DNA from: Duganella sp. CF458
GTDB taxonomy: Bacteria; Pseudomonadota; Gammaproteobacteria; Burkholderiales; Burkholderiaceae_D
DNA length: 64,000 nt
NCBI RefSeq assembly: GCF_900113115.1
Contig: NZ_FOOF01000013.1
Location: forward strand, 124,001-188,000
Reading direction: 5' to 3'
The position numbers and the translations under genes were made by a program. Shown in pieces: positions 59,885-64,000 of the stretch (its first letter is position 1; every line of letters starts with the position of its first letter). The notes under the pieces were generated by a model. That model made no database searches, was not told the DNA's origin, and saw only the letters and a list, made by a program, of their open reading frames with translations.

Positions 59885-60148
59885 CGCGCGCCGCCCTTTC
59901 AGCAAGGCCCGGCGGGTGTCGTAGGTTGTTTGCAGGTTGAGCCAGAACTCCGGCGTGGTGTCGAAATAGCTGGCAAGCTGCTGCGCGGTGGCGGGCGAGA
60001 TGCTGCGCTCCTGCCGCACGATGCCAGTCAGGTATCCGGGTTCCAGGTGCAGCACGCCGGCCAGCGTGCTTGCGGAGAGCCCCATCGGGTCCATGAATTC
60101 TTCCAGCAAGACTTCGCCCGGATGGATCGGGCGCATAGTGTTTTCCAT
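59864..60148 (-). CDS. higA: HigA-family addiction-module antidote, apparently orphan
   Basis: 94 residues. HigA/XRE helix-turn-helix: MRPIHPGEVLLEEFMDPMGL, SASTLAGVLHLEPGYLTGIV, and STPATAQ-like ISPATAQQLASYFDTTPEFWLNLQ, the family's diagnostic tail. AAGGAGG precedes the ATG. HigB toxin genes normally lie directly upstream, but here the upstream neighbour is a divergent periplasmic protein gene, so no partner is visible. Confidence 0.9.
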   Translation of the reverse strand: MENTMRPIHPGEVLLEEFMDPMGLSASTLAGVLHLEPGYLTGIVRQERSISPATAQQLASYFDTTPEFWLNLQTTYDTRRALLKGRRALKRTLH

Positions 60149-60220
60149 AGCCGCCTCCTTCCTGTAGATTCTACTACTGTCCAAGCACCGGAAATACTGT
60201 TGGCTTAGAATAGCGACCGT

Positions 60221-61012
60221 ATGAAATGGAAAGCTTTCACTGCGACCGCCCTTTTCGCTCTCACCGCCCACAACGCGCTTGCCGCTTGCGGCACGATCCG
60301 CTTCGCCTATCCTGATCAACATCGTCCGCCATATTGGATGGGCAACGGCGCGGCCGTGCCTGAACCAGCCGGCGCGAGCGTGGAATGGATCCGGGAGTTT
60401 GCCGCCAGCGGTGGCTGTGGCATCGAATTGGTGCGGCTGCCGGTACTGCGCTTGCGCAGCGCGCTGGCCAGCGGCGCGGTGGATTTTGCACCGGTCGATA
60501 TCACTGCAGATGGACAGCCCGGCATCACCATCCCGCGCAATGCGCAAGGCCAGCCGGACCTCAAGCGTGCCGCCACCGTGGTCGTGGTGGCTTTCGTGCG
60601 GGCCAAGGATGGCTATTCGCGCGACCGCGATCCGATGGAGATGCTGCGAGGTAAGCGGGTGGGCTTGATGTACGGCTCGTCATACGGCGCGAAGCTGGAG
60701 AAGGCCGGCGCCATCCTGGACCAGGGCGCGCCCACGGTCCCGAGCAATTTCGAGAAACTCCAGCTTGGCCGCGTCGATGTCGTCATCGTGCCGATGATTG
60801 CCGCCTCGGACCTGGACAAGTACGTGGCCGAGCGTTTCAAGGGCCAACTGGTGCGGCTCGACAAACCCGTGCTCAAATCCTATAACTGGATTGCGGTCAA
60901 CACCGCCTATTATGAAGCGCATCGCCACGAAGTCGATACCCTCTGGAACTGGCTCGGCACCGAGGGCAACAAACGCTTCAAGCTGCTACTGCGCAAGTAC
61001 ACAGAGAACTAG
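60221..61012 (+). CDS. Periplasmic solute-binding protein family 3 (amino-acid type)
   Basis: 263 residues. Signal peptide about 1-22 (ending ALAA). The SBP_bac_3 pattern is present: IRFAYPDQHRPPYWM, a middle LRSALASGAVDFAP, MLRGKRVGLMYGSSYG and LQLGRVDVVIVP. No ABC permease or ATPase gene is nearby, so it may be a sensor-type or orphan protein rather than a transporter part. Confidence 0.88.
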   Translation: MKWKAFTATALFALTAHNALAACGTIRFAYPDQHRPPYWMGNGAAVPEPAGASVEWIREFAASGGCGIELVRLPVLRLRSALASGAVDFAPVDITADGQPGITIPRNAQGQPDLKRAATVVVVAFVRAKDGYSRDRDPMEMLRGKRVGLMYGSSYGAKLEKAGAILDQGAPTVPSNFEKLQLGRVDVVIVPMIAASDLDKYVAERFKGQLVRLDKPVLKSYNWIAVNTAYYEAHRHEVDTLWNWLGTEGNKRFKLLLRKYTEN

Positions 61013-61070
61013 TAGATTCCTCCCTACAGGCCTAGAATGGACTATTGGCCGTAGCTACAAGGAGGCAATC

Positions 61071-61349
61071 ATGTCCACATTCAACAAAGGACGCAGCCTG
61101 GAGCAACAAACCCACGATGGCACCAGCAGCATCGCAACCATGGGCGCCGGTTGCACCGGGCGCCGCAATCTCTCCCAAACGCAGGAAGGCAACCAGCAGT
61201 CGGCGGAATCGGCGGGACGTACCGACGACCTGCTGTCGGGCGGTGTCGATGAGGGCGAACGTGAGCACGGTTTCCAGACCGGTCCCCAGTACCGTCAGGG
61301 GGAGCAGCAGGATCCGGGGCGCGATACCGTGCGGCGCAGTGAACGCTAA
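61071..61349 (+). CDS. Small hydrophilic hypothetical protein
   Basis: 92 residues, no hydrophobic segment, rich in Gly, Gln, Glu, Arg and Ser (SLEQQTHDGTSSIATMGAG, GVDEGEREHGFQTGPQYRQG). AAGGAGG precedes the ATG by 6 nt, strong support for translation. Likely disordered; composition is like stress-related small hydrophilic proteins, but no function is assigned. Confidence 0.65.
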   Translation: MSTFNKGRSLEQQTHDGTSSIATMGAGCTGRRNLSQTQEGNQQSAESAGRTDDLLSGGVDEGEREHGFQTGPQYRQGEQQDPGRDTVRRSER

Positions 61350-61376
61350 AACCTTGATCTAGTACAAGATTTACTG

Positions 61377-61405
61377 TTGAACAAAGTTCCCGGGTGGCGC
61401 ATAAT
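61377..61405 (+). promoter_or_regulatory. Promoter of the siderophore receptor gene
   Basis: -35 TTGAAC (61377-61382) and -10 CATAAT (61400-61405) with a 17-bp spacer. The Fur box begins 1 bp after the -10, so repressor binding would cover the transcription start. Confidence 0.78.
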
Positions 61406-61406
61406 T

Positions 61407-61425
61407 GAGAATGATAACAATTCTC
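61407..61425. promoter_or_regulatory. Fur box
   Basis: GAGAATGATAACAATTCTC agrees with the 19-bp Fur consensus GATAATGATAATCATTATC at 15 positions and is nearly palindromic itself. It lies 26 bp upstream of the receptor ATG, overlapping the expected start point. Confidence 0.9.
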
Positions 61426-61450
61426 ATTACGTAGCCACTTAGGAAATCGC

Positions 61451-63538
61451 ATGTCGTTGAACAAGTCCCCGCTGGCGCTTGCCGTTGCGCTGGCACTGCC
61501 GCATTTCGCAGTTTTCGCCGAAGAAGCCACCCTCCCCTCCGTCACCGTCACCGCAGCACGCGACGCCGCTTACAATCCAAGCACCGCCACCAGCGCCACC
61601 AAGATCGATGCGCCGCTGCGCGACATTCCGCAAACCGTGAACGTGGTGCCGCAGGAGCTGCTGCGCGACCAAGGCGCGAGCTCGATGGAAGACGTCATGA
61701 AGGGAATCCCGGGCGTCGGACTGTCGCATGGCGACGGCCAGCGCGACCAGGTGACCATCCGCGGCTTTACCGCGATTGCCGACCAGTTCATCGACGGCAT
61801 GCGCGACGACGCGCTGTATTTCCGCGACCTGTCCAATATCGAGCAGATTGAAGTGATCAAGGGCCCGGCTTCGGTGCTGTATGGCCGCGGCTCTTCGGGC
61901 GGCATGATCAACCGTATCACCAAGAAGCCTGGCATCGACCGCACGGAAGCCAGCGTGACCTTCGGCAGCTGGAGCAAAAAGCGCGGCGAATTCGATGTGG
62001 CACGCAATCTCAACGACAGCGGCGTGGCATTCCGCGTCACCGGAGCCAAGGAAGATTCGGACAGCTATCGCGACCAGCAATTCCTCAAGCGCGAAGCCGT
62101 GTCGCCTTCCCTGCTGTGGAAAATCAATGCCGATACTTCCCTGCTGCTGCAGGGTGAATACCTGTCCGATCGCCGCCTGACCGACTTCGGTATCCCATCC
62201 TACAAGGGCCGGCCGGTCGACGTTGAACCAGGTACCTACTTCGGCGCCGCCAACGCGCGCGACGTGGACTTCAGCCAGGCGCGCGTGAAATCGCTGGCTG
62301 CCGTGCTGGATCACCGCATCAACGCCAACTGGTCGCTGCGCAATGCCTTCCGCCGCTACGATTATTCGCTCAACCGCAATAACACTTTGGTGGGCAGCGT
62401 CAACGAGGCGGCGCAAACCGCCTCGCTCACGCACGGCAATGTGCGCCGCGAAGAAGACGGCTACTTCAACCAGACTGAGTTGACCCAGCGTGCGGAATTC
62501 TTCGGCATGCAGCACCAACTGCTGTACGGCATTGAGATCGGCAAGCAGGACAAGGACCAGGTCAACCGCTCGAAGACCAATGTGGCCACGGTCAACCTGT
62601 TCAAGCCCGTGCTGCCGGTGCTGCAATTGGCGGCCAACGTCGCACCAGGCACCGACAACCTGGGCATCATGAAGAACAAGAGCGTCTACGTGCAGGACCT
62701 GGCGACGCTGACGCCGCAATGGAAGCTGCTGGCCGGCGTGCGCTACGATGACTTCAGCCAGGAGACGCGTGAGCGCCGCGTAGGCCAGAAGGACCTGGAG
62801 CGCACCGACCGTGCCTGGAGCCCGCGCGCAGGCCTGGTGTACCAGCCAAGCGGCACCGTTTCCTACTACGCCTCGTTCAGCAAGTCCTTCCAGCCTTCGG
62901 GTGAAACCTTCGCACTGGCCGCCAACAACGCCGCGATCGAGCCGGAAGAAACCACCAACAAGGAAGTAGGCGCGAAGATCGACTTGTTCGGCGGCCAGGC
63001 CACCGTTGGCGCATCGCTGTTCCGCCTGCAGCGCACCGGTATCAAGGCCACCGATCCAATCACCAACATCGTCATGCCGGTCGGCACCCAGCGTACCGAC
63101 GGCCTGGAACTGACCTTCACCGGTGAGCTGGGCCAGGGCTGGCAAGTGGCTTCCGGCCTGGCGTTGATGGATGCGGAAATCATCAAGTCGATCGCGCGCG
63201 ACGACGGCCAGAACGTGCAAGGCAAACAGCCAACGCTGACGCCAAAGCGCAGTGCCAACCTGTGGCTGAACAAGGCATTGGGCGGCGGCTGGTTCACCGG
63301 CGCCGGCGTGAACTACCAGGGCGACCGCTTCGCCAACCCGGGCAACACCACCACCCTGCCTGGCTACACCGTGGTCGATGCCATGGTGGCTTACCGCACC
63401 GCGTCCTTCGATGTGCAGCTGAACGTGAACAACCTGCTTGACCGCGAATACATCGTTTCCGGCCACGGGTCAAGCAAGCTGCTGAACATGCCGGGCGCAC
63501 CGCGCAATGTCCGCGTCACTGCCCGCTACCGCTTCTGA
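61451..63538 (+). CDS. TonB-dependent siderophore receptor
   Basis: 695 residues. Signal peptide about 1-23 (ending VFAE), TonB-box-like LPSVTVTAAR, plug (about 50-160: DIPQTVNVVPQELLRDQG, VTIRGFTAIADQFIDGMRDD, IEVIKGPASVLYGRGSSGG) and barrel ending VTARYRF. The plug pattern is that of catecholate or hydroxamate siderophore receptors such as Fiu/FhuE types. Iron control is clear from the Fur box. Substrate not determinable; no siderophore synthesis genes adjoin. Confidence 0.95.
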   Translation: MSLNKSPLALAVALALPHFAVFAEEATLPSVTVTAARDAAYNPSTATSATKIDAPLRDIPQTVNVVPQELLRDQGASSMEDVMKGIPGVGLSHGDGQRDQVTIRGFTAIADQFIDGMRDDALYFRDLSNIEQIEVIKGPASVLYGRGSSGGMINRITKKPGIDRTEASVTFGSWSKKRGEFDVARNLNDSGVAFRVTGAKEDSDSYRDQQFLKREAVSPSLLWKINADTSLLLQGEYLSDRRLTDFGIPSYKGRPVDVEPGTYFGAANARDVDFSQARVKSLAAVLDHRINANWSLRNAFRRYDYSLNRNNTLVGSVNEAAQTASLTHGNVRREEDGYFNQTELTQRAEFFGMQHQLLYGIEIGKQDKDQVNRSKTNVATVNLFKPVLPVLQLAANVAPGTDNLGIMKNKSVYVQDLATLTPQWKLLAGVRYDDFSQETRERRVGQKDLERTDRAWSPRAGLVYQPSGTVSYYASFSKSFQPSGETFALAANNAAIEPEETTNKEVGAKIDLFGGQATVGASLFRLQRTGIKATDPITNIVMPVGTQRTDGLELTFTGELGQGWQVASGLALMDAEIIKSIARDDGQNVQGKQPTLTPKRSANLWLNKALGGGWFTGAGVNYQGDRFANPGNTTTLPGYTVVDAMVAYRTASFDVQLNVNNLLDREYIVSGHGSSKLLNMPGAPRNVRVTARYRF

Positions 63539-63586
63539 TCCAACTGAGGCACAATCGGGACATTACTTTGCGAAAGGAATGTCCCG

Positions 63587-63886
63587 ATGATTTACGAGTT
63601 GGCGGAATTTGAAATCAAGGATGGCCAGGGTGCCGGGTTTGAAGCGGCGGTGCAGCAAGCCGTACCGCTGTTCCAGCGTGCGAAAGGCTGCAAATCGATG
63701 CGCCTTGAGCGCGTGATCGAGCGCGCCAACACCTATATGCTGGTCATCGTGTGGGAAACGCTGGAAAACCACACCGTCGATTTCCGCGGTAGCGAAGACT
63801 TCCAGACCTGGCGCGGCATGGTCGGCCAATACTTCGCCAACACCCCGCGCGTCGAACACACCACCAACATTGTCGCCGGATTTTGA
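63587..63886 (+). CDS. ABM-family (antibiotic biosynthesis monooxygenase-like) protein
   Basis: 99 residues with the dimeric alpha/beta-barrel pattern: MIYELAEFEIKDGQG, FEAAVQQAVPLFQRAKGCKSMRL, TYMLVIVWETLENH. ABM proteins include small oxygenases and heme-degrading enzymes (IsdG-like). Placed after an iron-regulated receptor it might act on iron or heme chelates, but this is speculation, as 48 bp separate them and it need not be co-transcribed. Confidence 0.88.
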   Translation: MIYELAEFEIKDGQGAGFEAAVQQAVPLFQRAKGCKSMRLERVIERANTYMLVIVWETLENHTVDFRGSEDFQTWRGMVGQYFANTPRVEHTTNIVAGF

Positions 63887-64000
63887 TGCGAATCCTCGCC
63901 TGCCCAAGGGTCCGGATATTCAAATCCGGCTATGCCGAGAATAGCCGCGACGAATATGCCGCGCACCATCTCGACAGCGATATCGACTTCCTGCGTACCG
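63886..64000 (+). CDS. Possible partial open frame at the window end
   Basis: An ATG overlapping the ABM stop (TGATG) opens a frame of 38 codons with no stop before base 64000 (MRILACPRVRIFKSGYAE start). It has no recognisable motif and no ribosome site of its own beyond coupling. It may be the start of a co-translated gene or chance. Confidence 0.3.
   Translation, partial: MRILACPRVRIFKSGYAENSRDEYAAHHLDSDIDFLRT

Noticed and set aside
63733..63969. A 78-codon minus-strand open frame at the window end
   Set aside because: Mostly antisense to the ABM gene, with no ribosome site or motif.

Overview
The window looks like core chromosome of a high-GC betaproteobacterium, most likely Oxalobacteraceae (the Massilia / Duganella / Janthinobacterium group). 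The evidence is gene content and order (exbB-exbD-lpxK-Trm112-kdsB-adk; gyrA-serC-pheA-hisC-tyrA-aroA-cmk-rpsA-ihfB-lapA-lapB-rfaE1), a one-piece tmRNA with the tag ANDNSYALAA, and codon use. This placement is inferred from protein resemblance and synteny; no database search was run.

Layout. 1-7.1 kb (minus strand): a truncated short-chain dehydrogenase, a proton-pumping pyrophosphatase, adk, and a lipid A/KDO block with an ExbB/ExbD pair. 7.1-8.0 kb: a non-coding array of six degenerate repeats, each with a DnaA-box-like 9-mer. 8.0-12.8 kb: xseA, sodB, a membrane protein, and a quinone-oxidoreductase-like gene divergent from its LysR neighbour. 12.8-20.2 kb: two TonB-dependent receptors (the second under a cobalamin riboswitch, so BtuB-like), a MarR regulator behind a perfect FNR-type box, and dsbA. 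20.2-26.5 kb: an M1-type peptidase with a membrane partner, a DODA-type dioxygenase, a YlqF GTPase, a TonB-C protein and a histone-deacetylase-family hydrolase. 26.6-31.6 kb: a MoxR / DUF58 / transglutaminase / lytic transglycosylase operon. 31.8-37 kb: a small DNA-binding protein, cysM, an acetyltransferase, a cNMP-binding/thioredoxin-reductase-like fusion, a ComEA-like protein and an OmpA-like protein. 37-52 kb (minus strand): a long aromatic amino acid / cmk / rpsA / ihfB / LPS-assembly super-operon headed by gyrA. 52.2-56.0 kb: an OmpA-family porin-like protein, ubiG, a HAD phosphatase, an unknown gene and ssrA. 56-61.4 kb: an accessory zone starting at the 3' end of ssrA, with a PIN-domain toxin-antitoxin pair between degenerate copies of the ssrA end, a Cys-rich metal-binding protein, an esterase, an orphan HigA and small unknown proteins. 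61.4-64 kb: a Fur-box-controlled siderophore receptor and an ABM-family monooxygenase.

Working together: envelope functions dominate (KDO and heptose supply, lipid A kinase, LapA/LapB control of LPS synthesis, DsbA, OmpA proteins, MltB, three TonB receptors and an ExbBD motor). The super-operon couples chorismate-derived amino acid synthesis to translation (S1) and nucleoid proteins (IHF). Intergenic gaps carry at least three families of GACCC-containing palindromes that look like REP-type mobile repeats. The most unusual structures are the DnaA-box array, the ssrA-end duplication around the toxin-antitoxin pair, and the repeat families.
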